This document shows, piece after piece, positions 44,418-52,157 of a stretch of DNA of 64,000 bases. The notes beneath the pieces are model-generated. The model searched no databases and was not told where the DNA came from. It saw nothing but the letters and a program-made list of their open reading frames with translations. The stretch is from F23-D06 sp045132055 (lineage in GTDB: Bacteria > Bacteroidota > Bacteroidia > Bacteroidales > WCHB1-69): assembly GCA_045132055.1 (NCBI GenBank), contig JBGURP010000014.1, forward strand, positions 171,126 to 235,125. The letters run 5' to 3'. The translations under genes and the position numbers were made by a program. Position 1 is the stretch's first letter. The number at the start of each line of letters is the position of its first letter.

Positions 44418-44840
44418 TTATTTAACTTCTTCCTTATATTGTCTCACCACACGCATTATTACAAAGAAAATCCACACTAACATAACTACAGTGAGAAGCA
44501 GGTCGGCAAGCCCCAACCAAAATAACACATCTATACAACTGATATACTTCACTACACATGAATAACCAAACAGATAGCAAGCACAGATAAATACCGGCAC
44601 AACCTTTCCATTCAATCGGTCAAAAGTCTTAATGCCATTTAAGAGATATAAGCTCAACAGCTCATTGTTTATATTCTTACTTTTACTGATATGTCGATGG
44701 GTTTCAACCTTTCCCACATGGGAAGCAAACAGCAATGCCATTACAGATACAGTGATGCCGATTAAGGATAGTTGAACAGTCCACAGGTCACCTATAATAA
44801 TCAGCATATGTTCTTGTATCCACTCTATTATTGTTGACAT
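44418..44840 (-). CDS. Small three-helix membrane protein, partner of the PIN-like protein
   Basis: 140 residues, not recognised. Three hydrophobic segments are visible: about 13-38, 77-98 (VPVFICACYLFGYSCVVKYI) and 104-132 (VLFWLGLADLLLTVVMLVWIF). A hydrophilic loop of about 35 residues (KVETHRHISKSKNINN) follows the first. It is first in a two-gene operon with the PIN-like gene, 15 bases apart. A conserved leader element lies 47 bases upstream of its start. A small membrane protein paired with a putative nuclease recalls membrane-linked defence or toxin modules. Confidence 0.65.
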   Translation of the reverse strand: MSTIIEWIQEHMLIIIGDLWTVQLSLIGITVSVMALLFASHVGKVETHRHISKSKNINNELLSLYLLNGIKTFDRLNGKVVPVFICACYLFGYSCVVKYISCIDVLFWLGLADLLLTVVMLVWIFFVIMRVVRQYKEEVK

Positions 44841-44887
44841 ATTATTTAATGGGAACTTCTATTTAATCTTTTCCACGCCACACCTCT

Positions 44888-44917
44888 AGACCTTGCGAAG
44901 TCCCAATATATAAGGTC
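44888..44917. repeat. Conserved leader element, copy A
   Basis: AGACCTTGCGAAGTCCCA at 44888-44905 is identical to 18 bases at 46710-46727, and CACACCT precedes both. GACCTT (44889-44894) pairs with AAGGTC (44912-44917), so the RNA could fold; the element lies in the predicted leader, 47 bases before the start of the membrane-protein gene. Confidence 0.65.
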
Positions 44918-44933
44918 GGAAAAGTATGGTGTA

Positions 44934-44941
44934 CAAAAATA
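44934..44941 (-). promoter_or_regulatory. Promoter -7 element of the membrane protein/PIN operon
   Basis: TATTTTTG on the minus strand fits TAnnTTTG, 93 bases upstream of the start. The conserved element A lies between promoter and start. Confidence 0.5.
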
Positions 44942-45157
44942 CTACATTTTATGAATCAAACACTTATTTATAAAATTATAAATTTTGATTTGTGTTATTA
45001 CCATCATTCATCAGCATCAATTGTAAGCTCTACATTCAGTCTTCAAGCGCCACCCAATCAGTTCCCGCCACTGCATGGCTGTATTTGAGCAATCAAATGC
45101 ACAGATTCATGAGCAGCTCCTTACAGACACCTACACGTAATGGTAGAAAAAAAGCTA

Positions 45158-46144
45158 CTATACTCTATTAATCATATCTCCAACATTGTGTAATGTATTA
45201 AGCTGGCTCATAATCTGACTTAAAGTATCAAACCATCCTAACATTGGGAATCGAAGATCAAATCCTTCATTTGCAAACGCATTCCTGCTAGATCTCAATA
45301 GCATGAATATTTCTATTCTAACCCGCGCGCCCTCTATCCTCCCCAAATATGGATATAGCTCAGTTGGCATGTTGCTTATATCTGGAAGAAAACTAAATTC
45401 AGCGTATTCGCGTTGATAGTTTCTATACCGTAAAAGAGCACGATAGTCAGAATTCGTTATTAATAAATCATTAAACACATTTACATTAGGATAAACAGTT
45501 TTTACTGCCTTGAGAATAGAGTCATCCAAAAAATCGTGCGGATATTCATTCAGTGGTTGCCCATTAATATTCCTGTAAAAGCGCTCTTGATAATTTTGAA
45601 CTGGTTTTGGATTCATTTTGTATTTGGGAGTAAAGTCTCTCAAATAAACTAGTTCAGCTTTACTCTGAATATTATTTCGGTCCTCATTCAGAATTATTTT
45701 CTTAACAATTCTTATTTCGCCATTTTGTAGTATCCTTACAGTTGAATCCTGTTTTCTAATGTAATCAAAAAAATGAATTATATTATCTGCTGAAAGATGC
45801 CAAGGACATGGATTTGTTTTTATTATGTATTCACCATAAAACCATTCCACAAGAGTATCTATAATAAGGCCTTTATGTTCATCAAACCAAGCTATTACCA
45901 ATGGGTTTCCATCAATAATGTCAATATTATCCTTAACTGAAGCTAAATATTCTGAGAAGTCCTGTGTATTAACAGCTCTGGAAGGCCAAGTAACAACACA
46001 AAATTTTGCTCCGTCAATAGGTAGTTCTACAAGCAAATCAAATAATCCATTCCTCACCATCTCAATTCGCAGATCGGGCTCAATTTGCAAAAGAGAAGCT
46101 GTCACTAAATGATTTTCTCGTTCTTTGCCAACATTCTCAATCAT
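45158..46144 (-). CDS. Unrecognised 328-residue protein, partner of a PD-(D/E)XK-like nuclease
   Basis: No family recognised. There are no membrane segments or signal peptide. The N-terminal part (FDLLVELPIDGAKFCVVTW, about 34-52; NPLVIAWFDEHKGLIID, about 79-95) has the strand pattern of nuclease-like folds, but no QxK catalytic motif is visible. It might be a degenerate, substrate-sensing relative of its partner. The start overlaps the partner's stop by four bases (ATGA), so the two are coupled. Base use is AT-rich like the rest of the island. Confidence 0.6.
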   Translation of the reverse strand: MIENVGKERENHLVTASLLQIEPDLRIEMVRNGLFDLLVELPIDGAKFCVVTWPSRAVNTQDFSEYLASVKDNIDIIDGNPLVIAWFDEHKGLIIDTLVEWFYGEYIIKTNPCPWHLSADNIIHFFDYIRKQDSTVRILQNGEIRIVKKIILNEDRNNIQSKAELVYLRDFTPKYKMNPKPVQNYQERFYRNINGQPLNEYPHDFLDDSILKAVKTVYPNVNVFNDLLITNSDYRALLRYRNYQREYAEFSFLPDISNMPTELYPYLGRIEGARVRIEIFMLLRSSRNAFANEGFDLRFPMLGWFDTLSQIMSQLNTLHNVGDMINRV

Positions 46145-46650
46145 AATTTCGACATGTAAGACTGTTTGTATTTTTTTATATCAAGATTCTTGCTTTTAAA
46201 AAAATTTACCACATCATCCCTTAATTGCATTAGCTCATTTTCAACTACCGTCTGGTTGTCTAAAGGAAGTCTATGTTTTACTGGTATAGAGGGATAATGT
46301 TCTTTTCCAGAAAATACTGGAGCTATGTACAGAATTTGGCCTTGTAAGTCATAACCTGCCACATATGTAGGAATTGGCATTGAAGCCAGTTCTTTTATCG
46401 TATCACTTGAAACCGGGGTGTTGATTCTGGTACTGGTTTTGTTATAACGTTGTTTTTGCTTTTCTGTGGTTTTCACCTGTATTAATAGTGGGAATGGAGT
46501 ATTCTCATCATTAATCATAGCAAAAATATCAAAAGAAGGTGTTTTGCCACCAAATAATTTTGCAATGAACAACCCTTTGGTCATCAATAAGCCGGTAACA
46601 AAATGTTCTCCTGAATCGCCAATGCTATCTTGACTGGTTACTAAACTCAT
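46141..46650 (-). CDS. Putative PD-(D/E)XK-fold nuclease (DUF4365-like)
   Basis: 169 residues. The pattern GDSGEHFVTGLL (E15), then PSFDIFA (D41) and LLIQVKTTE (Q58, K60) matches the E...D...QxK active site of restriction-endonuclease-like folds found in DUF4365, Mrr-type and resolvase families. The opening strands fit that fold. It is first in a coupled two-gene operon and has the conserved element copy B 59 bases upstream. A DNA-cleaving defence role is likely but unproven. Confidence 0.65.
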   Translation of the reverse strand: MSLVTSQDSIGDSGEHFVTGLLMTKGLFIAKLFGGKTPSFDIFAMINDENTPFPLLIQVKTTEKQKQRYNKTSTRINTPVSSDTIKELASMPIPTYVAGYDLQGQILYIAPVFSGKEHYPSIPVKHRLPLDNQTVVENELMQLRDDVVNFFKSKNLDIKKYKQSYMSKL

Positions 46651-46709
46651 TTCTCCCTTGGATGAATTATATTGGGAAATTCTACTTTCTTTTTTCTCTT
46701 CACACCTTC

Positions 46710-46741
46710 AGACCTTGCGAAGTCCCATTAAACAAAGTCTG
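46710..46741. repeat. Conserved leader element, copy B
   Basis: The 18-base core at 46710-46727 is identical to copy A. CAGAC at 46709-46713 pairs with GTCTG at 46737-46741. The paired bases differ from those in copy A while the ability to pair is kept, which hints at a selected structure. It lies 59 bases upstream of the nuclease gene. No TAnnTTTG element is obvious further upstream. Confidence 0.65.
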
Positions 46742-46856
46742 AAAGAATTGCACTTTATAGCTCAATTACTTCTGCAAATTACAATCTTTCTGGTCATCAT
46801 TCACTGTGCAACGGGGAAGTCACGCATCACTTCGTCCAAGAGAGGAAAATCAATAC

Positions 46857-47201
46857 CTATCGGCCATACGTTCGTGTTGTATCACATAGTACCCCGCCGG
46901 TCTTATTCGTGCTACGGTATTCAACCAAGCGCTTCTTCTTTAGGTCAGCCAACTGCTTTGCCGCTGTCGATTCAGACTTCTTCCGCAGTTCGGCCACTTT
47001 CTTTATCTTTATTCCAGGATTATTTTTCACAATCATATACACTTCTCTAAGACTACCGCTAAGAGAATTTATCTCACCATTTATCTCACCATTTATCTCA
47101 CCATTCCGGTCATCATGATGAACAATCTCAGAGACTAACTTTCTATAGTCTTTGGACTGTACCGCTGCTGTATTGTATAGTGCGTTATTACATTCATCAC
47201 T
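46857..47201 (-). pseudogene. Remnant: C-terminal winged-helix piece of a larger protein
   Basis: An open frame of 114 codons, without a start near its beginning and preceded by a stop. It encodes a helical piece (ALYNTAAVQSKDYRKLVSEIV, resembling the end of Fic-type proteins), three GEIN repeats, and a winged helix (NNPGIKIKKVAELRKKSEST) that ends many Bacteroidales ATP-binding or Fic proteins. The usual ending after NKTGG is altered (VLCDTTRTYGR). A second short frame just downstream encodes a piece ending DFPLLDEVMRDFPVAQ. Both look like decayed genes. The rest of 46651-47377 holds only the leader element B. Confidence 0.6.
47067..47102. repeat. Three perfect 12-bp tandem repeats inside the remnant
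   Basis: ATTTATCTCACC is repeated three times without change. On the minus strand, in the frame of the remnant, it encodes Gly-Glu-Ile-Asn three times. Such linkers often vary in copy number before the winged-helix domain of these proteins. Confidence 0.85.
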
Positions 47202-47377
47202 CTATCTCCCACGTACTTTCACTCGTCTCAACAGTTTAATACACACACTTTTTTCCATGCACTTACACCATACCAATCTCAATAGAGGAATGACCGCTAG
47301 ACATATAAAGGACAAAGTACAATAAGGCAAAAAACAACTTTTACACTTTCTAATTCTTTATTCCCACAAAAAAAACT

Positions 47378-48010
47378 TCAAACTACTTGTTCTCTTTTTC
47401 TATCCTTATTCCTCAACTCTTGTTGGACGTGCTCAAACAAATGTATCATCCAAGTTACCAAATCCTCTGCATCAACAATCGGATTAATCATCTCGGCATC
47501 TTTATGCCATTGTCCTGCCATTGCGAAATGCATTCTATCAAGATTAATGCTCCTTGAGTTCCCCATTAATTCGTTGAAAACTCCCTCTTCCTCCTCATTA
47601 TTTAGATCGCTGAAAGACGTTTTATCGCTCAACTGCGCTGTGAAATGCCAATGTGGTTGTGGATGGTTGTATTGGTCGTTTGCAGGAAAACTGTCCCATT
47701 CTGCACGGAACAACTGTTTTAGCTGATATCCCATATCCTGAAAAAAAGAAACAGTCACAAAAGGCTTCTCTTTCTTCTCATCATTGAAGAGAAAACGAAT
47801 ACGTATAAAGAAACAATACTGGTCAAACCAACAAGTTGCCTCTATTTCTTTTCGGTCATTATCAAAGCTATTGATGGCTTTTTTCGAACCAACACTTACA
47901 ATTGAACCATCAAAATCATTGCTAAATCTCACATTAACGGCTTTACAGAAGCTGTCGTTCAACAACATAACCACATGCTCTCGAAGTGTACGTTTCTCTT
48001 TTTTAGCCAT
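47378..48010 (-). CDS. Unrecognised 210-residue protein, partner of an adenine methyltransferase
   Basis: No family recognised. Soluble, rich in aromatic residues, with a histidine cluster HPQPHWHF (116-123) and MHFAMAGQWHK (160-170) that could bind metal. The C-terminus is helical and charged. It starts one base beyond the methyltransferase stop, so they are co-transcribed. Because no recognisable endonuclease is nearby, this is the candidate for the effector or inhibitor of the pair. The 168 bases between the pseudogene and this gene hold nothing visible. Confidence 0.6.
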   Translation of the reverse strand: MAKKEKRTLREHVVMLLNDSFCKAVNVRFSNDFDGSIVSVGSKKAINSFDNDRKEIEATCWFDQYCFFIRIRFLFNDEKKEKPFVTVSFFQDMGYQLKQLFRAEWDSFPANDQYNHPQPHWHFTAQLSDKTSFSDLNNEEEEGVFNELMGNSRSINLDRMHFAMAGQWHKDAEMINPIVDAEDLVTWMIHLFEHVQQELRNKDRKREQVV

Positions 48011-48011
48011 A

Positions 48012-50333
48012 TTAACGATAAAATGCTAAAACGTATTTGTCAAAATACTCACGACGGCCTCTGCAGCCTGCCGCATATTCACGACCATACTCAACAAGTT
48101 TACAGTATTCTTCACTTCCCCTGATACCGGGCTCACACACATCAACAATGGGAATATTTTTAATTTGAATATTTCCGAGGTCATAACCTGCTTTAAGCGG
48201 ACGAGCGAATATGGTTAGCATCCTCTGAAAAACAGAACTGGAAAAGAATGCTAAATAAAAGTACTTATCCTCCTCGCAATACCTCTGACTCCTGAAGATA
48301 AACACATTACCTTCCTCTACAACAAACTCTCCCGATGCGAGAGCGAATGAATGTGCCCCACCAGACCGTTTTGAACAAAGCATGGTCTCTTTGCGGCTGA
48401 ACAATTCATATCGAGAGCGTGTCAAATCCCACCATTTGCTCACTCCCTTTCGTGAAAGCAACACTTCCTTGTGAGAGGACAACCATTTGTATGACCATTT
48501 ATATTGGGCGAGTTCCTCTTCTGTATGAATTTGAAGTCCAGACGAAGAATATGGATACCATATATACCGTTCTTCTTTCACGGATCCGTATTCTATGGTT
48601 TGAGATGAAGCGACCGGACGAAAGAGGCATTTTTCAGACTTGGGCAAATGCCCGTGTTCATCTTTGTATATCTCAAACAGATTCCTATTCCCCTTGATAA
48701 CCCCCTGACGCACATTAAAAATATTAGACAATGGCTTTAAGTCACCACTCTGTTCTCTTTTCTTAATTTCTTGTGAGAATATATCATCTTTTTGGGGCAA
48801 AACTTTCCAACTATCCTTTATTATAGGAAAATGTGAGGGAGTGTATATATTAAAATTCTCATTGATACGCTGAGAAACATTGTCGTATTGCATTTTTCTC
48901 CAACCCTTTATAGCCTCAAAAGCACTTTGCTCATAATTGCTGCACCAGATATTTAATGGGATGAATGCGTTATCATTCTGTTTTCTTGCCAGAACAAAAC
49001 TAGTATCCGTCAATGCATCGCTAAAAACAAAATTGCCAAGCTGGGCAACGGTCTCCAACTTTACAATTTCCCTTACAGTATTACGCAGACGATGATATTG
49101 TTCTTGTATAAATATGGATGAAGGCAAGACAGCTCCTAAAACACCTTCCAAACTCAATGCTTGAACAGCCTTATAGAAAAAAGCAGCAGCCATATTCGGA
49201 CGTTTCTTCATTTGCATGTCCGCCAATATTTCATTAACGTTCTGTTTAGTGATTTTATCTCGAATAAGCTCTGACGATATGAAGGGGGGATTCATTAGTA
49301 TAAGGTCATTTTCTCCCCAATTTTCAATCAACGAATCTTTATGACAAATGTCAATAGTAATTCTATTGTTCCATTGCTGTCGATTCTCATAGTTCAATAA
49401 AAACCTAGCCGTCTGCACTGCCATCATTGAGGTATCAAATCCTTTGATGTGAAGATTTCCATGATATTCACTTTCCCTGAGCTGCTTAAGAACTTCCTGG
49501 AGAAATGTACCAGAGCCACATGCCGGATCAAGGACAGTCAAGTTCGGCCGATTCAGGTCGAGACATTTAATCGCATTTTCAACAATACTCCTTACCAAAT
49601 AACGGGGAGTATAATGGATTTCTGTGTATTTAGGCTGTGGGGAATAACCAAGGTTTGAAGATACTCCTTCAAACAAATCAAACTGAGAGTCAAAAAACAG
49701 AGCTTCACGGTGAGCAGTCTCAAACAATGGACCCGAACCATGACGAAGAATATAATCAAGATTAGGGGTTATTCGCCGAACGCCCTGTCGTATTGCAGCC
49801 TGCAAATTTTCAAATCCAACAGGTTCATCAATATTTATAATTCCCCACTGGTCGCAAACCTTCTGTGAAAGATTCTCTTCTTTTAATGTGACAAGCAATT
49901 TAAAAAGCAAATTGAGTGCTTCTATAGGCTCCCGCTGTTCTCGCGTGAGATTACGTAACCGCGAAAACAAGCCAAGGATAAATGGAGTGACATCGTCAGA
50001 TGTTTTAAAACTAGTGGAATTCAATATCCTCAAGAATGCAGGAAACTTATCCTGAACAACTCTCAAAGGCACAGATTCTGGCTGTTGTCTGCTCCAGTTA
50101 TACACTGTAGCCTCATCCTTATGAACTGAAACGTAATTCTTCACATCTGACGACCATGCGGCTGAATAATAATTATCGGCAGAATCGGATTCTCCAGTCA
50201 GATCAAGACAAAAATCATAAAGGCCACCATCCAAAAGGATATATTGCTTGGCGTCACTATCAGGCGACAGACGAATAGGGAGCAATCCACTTCCTTCTGC
50301 CCAAAACTGTTTTTCACTCGCTATATATTTCAT
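48012..50333 (-). CDS. N6-adenine DNA methyltransferase, 773 residues
   Basis: Class I SAM-dependent methyltransferase. Motif I is VLDPACGSGTF (267-277), motif IV is LILMNPPF (344-351), and the C-terminal third (after about 520) resembles target-recognition regions (NVRQGVIKGNRNLF). The N-terminal 230 residues have no visible nuclease motif, so it is unlikely to be a complete type IIG/IIL enzyme. It is followed by a 210-residue partner, and no specificity or restriction subunit is nearby. It may be an orphan methylase or part of an unusual defence system. Confidence 0.82.
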   Translation of the reverse strand: MKYIASEKQFWAEGSGLLPIRLSPDSDAKQYILLDGGLYDFCLDLTGESDSADNYYSAAWSSDVKNYVSVHKDEATVYNWSRQQPESVPLRVVQDKFPAFLRILNSTSFKTSDDVTPFILGLFSRLRNLTREQREPIEALNLLFKLLVTLKEENLSQKVCDQWGIINIDEPVGFENLQAAIRQGVRRITPNLDYILRHGSGPLFETAHREALFFDSQFDLFEGVSSNLGYSPQPKYTEIHYTPRYLVRSIVENAIKCLDLNRPNLTVLDPACGSGTFLQEVLKQLRESEYHGNLHIKGFDTSMMAVQTARFLLNYENRQQWNNRITIDICHKDSLIENWGENDLILMNPPFISSELIRDKITKQNVNEILADMQMKKRPNMAAAFFYKAVQALSLEGVLGAVLPSSIFIQEQYHRLRNTVREIVKLETVAQLGNFVFSDALTDTSFVLARKQNDNAFIPLNIWCSNYEQSAFEAIKGWRKMQYDNVSQRINENFNIYTPSHFPIIKDSWKVLPQKDDIFSQEIKKREQSGDLKPLSNIFNVRQGVIKGNRNLFEIYKDEHGHLPKSEKCLFRPVASSQTIEYGSVKEERYIWYPYSSSGLQIHTEEELAQYKWSYKWLSSHKEVLLSRKGVSKWWDLTRSRYELFSRKETMLCSKRSGGAHSFALASGEFVVEEGNVFIFRSQRYCEEDKYFYLAFFSSSVFQRMLTIFARPLKAGYDLGNIQIKNIPIVDVCEPGIRGSEEYCKLVEYGREYAAGCRGRREYFDKYVLAFYR

Positions 50334-50387
50334 AAACTCTTTATTTCCATAAGATTTAGACTCCTAATATCACCCTCAATTTCCTAA

Positions 50388-50439
50388 CTTTGGAGAAACT
50401 CCCACATTTGACACGGGAAGAAACGGCGCTGCAAATATA
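50388..50439 (-). promoter_or_regulatory. Promoter and leader hairpin of the methyltransferase operon
   Basis: TATATTTG at 50432-50439 (minus strand) fits TAnnTTTG, 98 bases upstream of the start. In the leader, at 50388-50404, CTTTGGAGAAACTCCCA forms a GGAG/CTCC hairpin at the same distance (about 55 bases) before the start as elements A and B, and shares the TCCCA end. It may be a degenerate copy. The 217-base gap to the flippase has no gene. Confidence 0.4.
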
Positions 50440-50550
50440 CAACTATTTTTCTTATTTTTAACATTTTCTGAAAATATTTATTGTCCCTCTCCCACCTTCC
50501 ACCAGCCGCCCTTGTCTGGGCGCTGCAGCACGTCTCTACATTTTCCGTTT

Positions 50551-52080
50551 TCACCTTTCAATTTTCAGTTTCCTCACCCTTTTCCGTATCAGCTCGTTCA
50601 CGTCCGGCGAGACATTGCCGTAATATACTGCCAGCAGGCCGGCCACCGCCACGATGCCCGTGCGGACAACTCCCTCCACTACCCGGAATGCCAATGAAGG
50701 ATCAGGAACAACTTTGCCCACTACAAAGAATATCAGATAGTTGAGAGCAAACATCAGTGCACCCACTGCTAACACTTTGAGCTGTGCCCAGCTGAACGGA
50801 TAGGTGCCCACCCGCCACTTGACATACAGCAGCAACAAGATAAAATAGATGACGTTGGAGCCCAACGTGGCCCACGCACCACCCTCAATGCCGCAAATCG
50901 GAATCAGGTAGTTGTTCAGGAAGATGGACGACACCATCAGGATCAGCGTGAAAATCAGCGAGGTATAGTACCATCGGGTATAGCTGAGCGCAGAACCTCC
51001 AATGGCAAAGGCCGACGTAATCAATTTGGAGGTAGCCAGTATCAATACCACCCACTTGCCGGCCGCGTACTGCTCGCCATTAGGCAGAATATCGAAAAAG
51101 AGGTCAATGTTGATCCATATCAGAATCAGAATGACCATGCCCACCAACAGCTGGTTGAGTGACACCTGCTGGTAGAGTCGGGTGGCCGTCGGCAAATCGG
51201 GCGGTGTGGCCCGCAACGCCACCGCAATGCGCGGCTGTACAATGGCATTCAACGACCGCGACGGAATCTCCACCATCGTGGCAATGTAGTTGGCAATGGC
51301 ATACACACCTGTGAACATCAGTCCCATCTTGGCACTGATAAAGAAACTGCTGAGCGTGGGCATCACACTTCCCACCAATGCCGCCGTAATCAGAAACAAC
51401 GTGTACAATAGGAAATCACGGCGCAGCTCCGGCGTAATGTTACTGAAATCGGGTTTAAAAGAGATCTTCTGTGAGAAAAGAAGATAACAGAAGTTCAGTA
51501 ATGCTCCAAGTCCATACGTCGCGCAAAAGACAATCACCAGCCCATCCAAGTTTATCACATGCCATAAGCCATAGAGCAGATAACCTAACAATAGGCCGAC
51601 ACGAATAAAAACCTCACGAATAATACGAGGAACCGCCACCCTCTCCAATATTGTCGCATTTGTCTCGCACACACACATATACAGCATGAAAAAGGCCATC
51701 GGGAGCGTGAAATAGACATAGTTGACAAATAGAGGGGAATTGTCTTCAAATGCACGGATTATCAATCCTTTAAAAGCGAGAAATACAAGTAGAAACAACA
51801 GAAACCCGACAAACGGAATGACCAACGTCCAGAAGTAGAGTCCCTGCTGGTTGCGGCTGTCGTCCTTGAAATGGGGATAGAACCGCAGAGTGGAAGAGCT
51901 AGTGCCCATCAGCGCCAGCGAGCTGAAGAGCGTGGCGGCATCCACCAGCACACGGGTAAGGCCCACCTCCTCCGCCGTCAGGTACGACGTGAGAATGAAG
52001 AAGGTGGTCACAAAACCAATGGCCACCCCAATATAGGTGGCGATGGTTCCTTTGATGCTTTGTCTGGCGATGATTCCCAT
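50551..52080 (-). CDS. Polysaccharide flippase (Wzx/MATE-like)
   Basis: 509 residues with about 14 membrane helices; the N-terminal amphipathic start (IARQSIKGTIATYIGVAIGFVTTFFILTS) is typical of Wzx/RfbX proteins. It exports lipid-linked repeat units of the surface polysaccharide. It lies directly downstream of the UpxY gene on the same strand, and upstream of the accessory island that separates it from the remaining glycan genes. The ATG at 52080 is preceded by heptamer repeats. Confidence 0.88.
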   Translation of the reverse strand: MGIIARQSIKGTIATYIGVAIGFVTTFFILTSYLTAEEVGLTRVLVDAATLFSSLALMGTSSSTLRFYPHFKDDSRNQQGLYFWTLVIPFVGFLLFLLVFLAFKGLIIRAFEDNSPLFVNYVYFTLPMAFFMLYMCVCETNATILERVAVPRIIREVFIRVGLLLGYLLYGLWHVINLDGLVIVFCATYGLGALLNFCYLLFSQKISFKPDFSNITPELRRDFLLYTLFLITAALVGSVMPTLSSFFISAKMGLMFTGVYAIANYIATMVEIPSRSLNAIVQPRIAVALRATPPDLPTATRLYQQVSLNQLLVGMVILILIWINIDLFFDILPNGEQYAAGKWVVLILATSKLITSAFAIGGSALSYTRWYYTSLIFTLILMVSSIFLNNYLIPICGIEGGAWATLGSNVIYFILLLLYVKWRVGTYPFSWAQLKVLAVGALMFALNYLIFFVVGKVVPDPSLAFRVVEGVVRTGIVAVAGLLAVYYGNVSPDVNELIRKRVRKLKIER

Positions 52081-52085
52081 GAGAG

Positions 52086-52112
52086 AGTTAGTAGTTAGTA
52101 GTTAGGAGTTAG
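52086..52112. repeat. Heptamer tandem repeat directly upstream of the flippase start
   Basis: AGTTAG recurs every seven bases four times (unit AGTTAGT, one copy with a G), starting six bases upstream of the flippase ATG. Seven-base changes by slippage would alter the leader but not the reading frame. The stretch occupies the place of a ribosome-binding site. Confidence 0.75.
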
Positions 52113-52157
52113 AGGAGTAAAGGAGGAGAGGAGTATAGTGTAATCAATTCTCAATTC

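Larger units (their letters stand above)
44841..45157. other. 317-base gap with promoter, leader element and gene relics
   Basis: The left 100 bases hold the leader element and promoter of the membrane-protein operon. Minus-strand translation of about 45000-45140 gives short readable stretches broken by stops (AHESVHLIAQIQ; later RLNVELTIDADE), which look like the remains of one or more genes. No intact gene was found. The relic reading is weak. Confidence 0.4.

Noticed and set aside
44888..44905. Attachment-site direct repeats flanking the 45158-46650 nuclease pair
   Set aside because: The repeats do flank the pair, but a third copy outside the island and the constant distance to start codons fit a leader element better. 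No integrase is present.
45000..45140. HESVH stretch as a metallopeptidase gene
   Set aside because: The frame is interrupted by several stops within 40 codons and no domain context remains.
47067..47102. Possible start of a CRISPR array because of three regular repeats
   Set aside because: The 12-bp units abut without spacers and encode GEIN in frame with a protein remnant.
42311..50500. Inverted repeat GGAAGGTGG at 42311-42319 and CCACCTTCC at 50492-50500 as island ends
   Set aside because: Nine bases in G-rich, low-complexity surroundings are expected by chance, and no recombinase or target-site duplication is visible.
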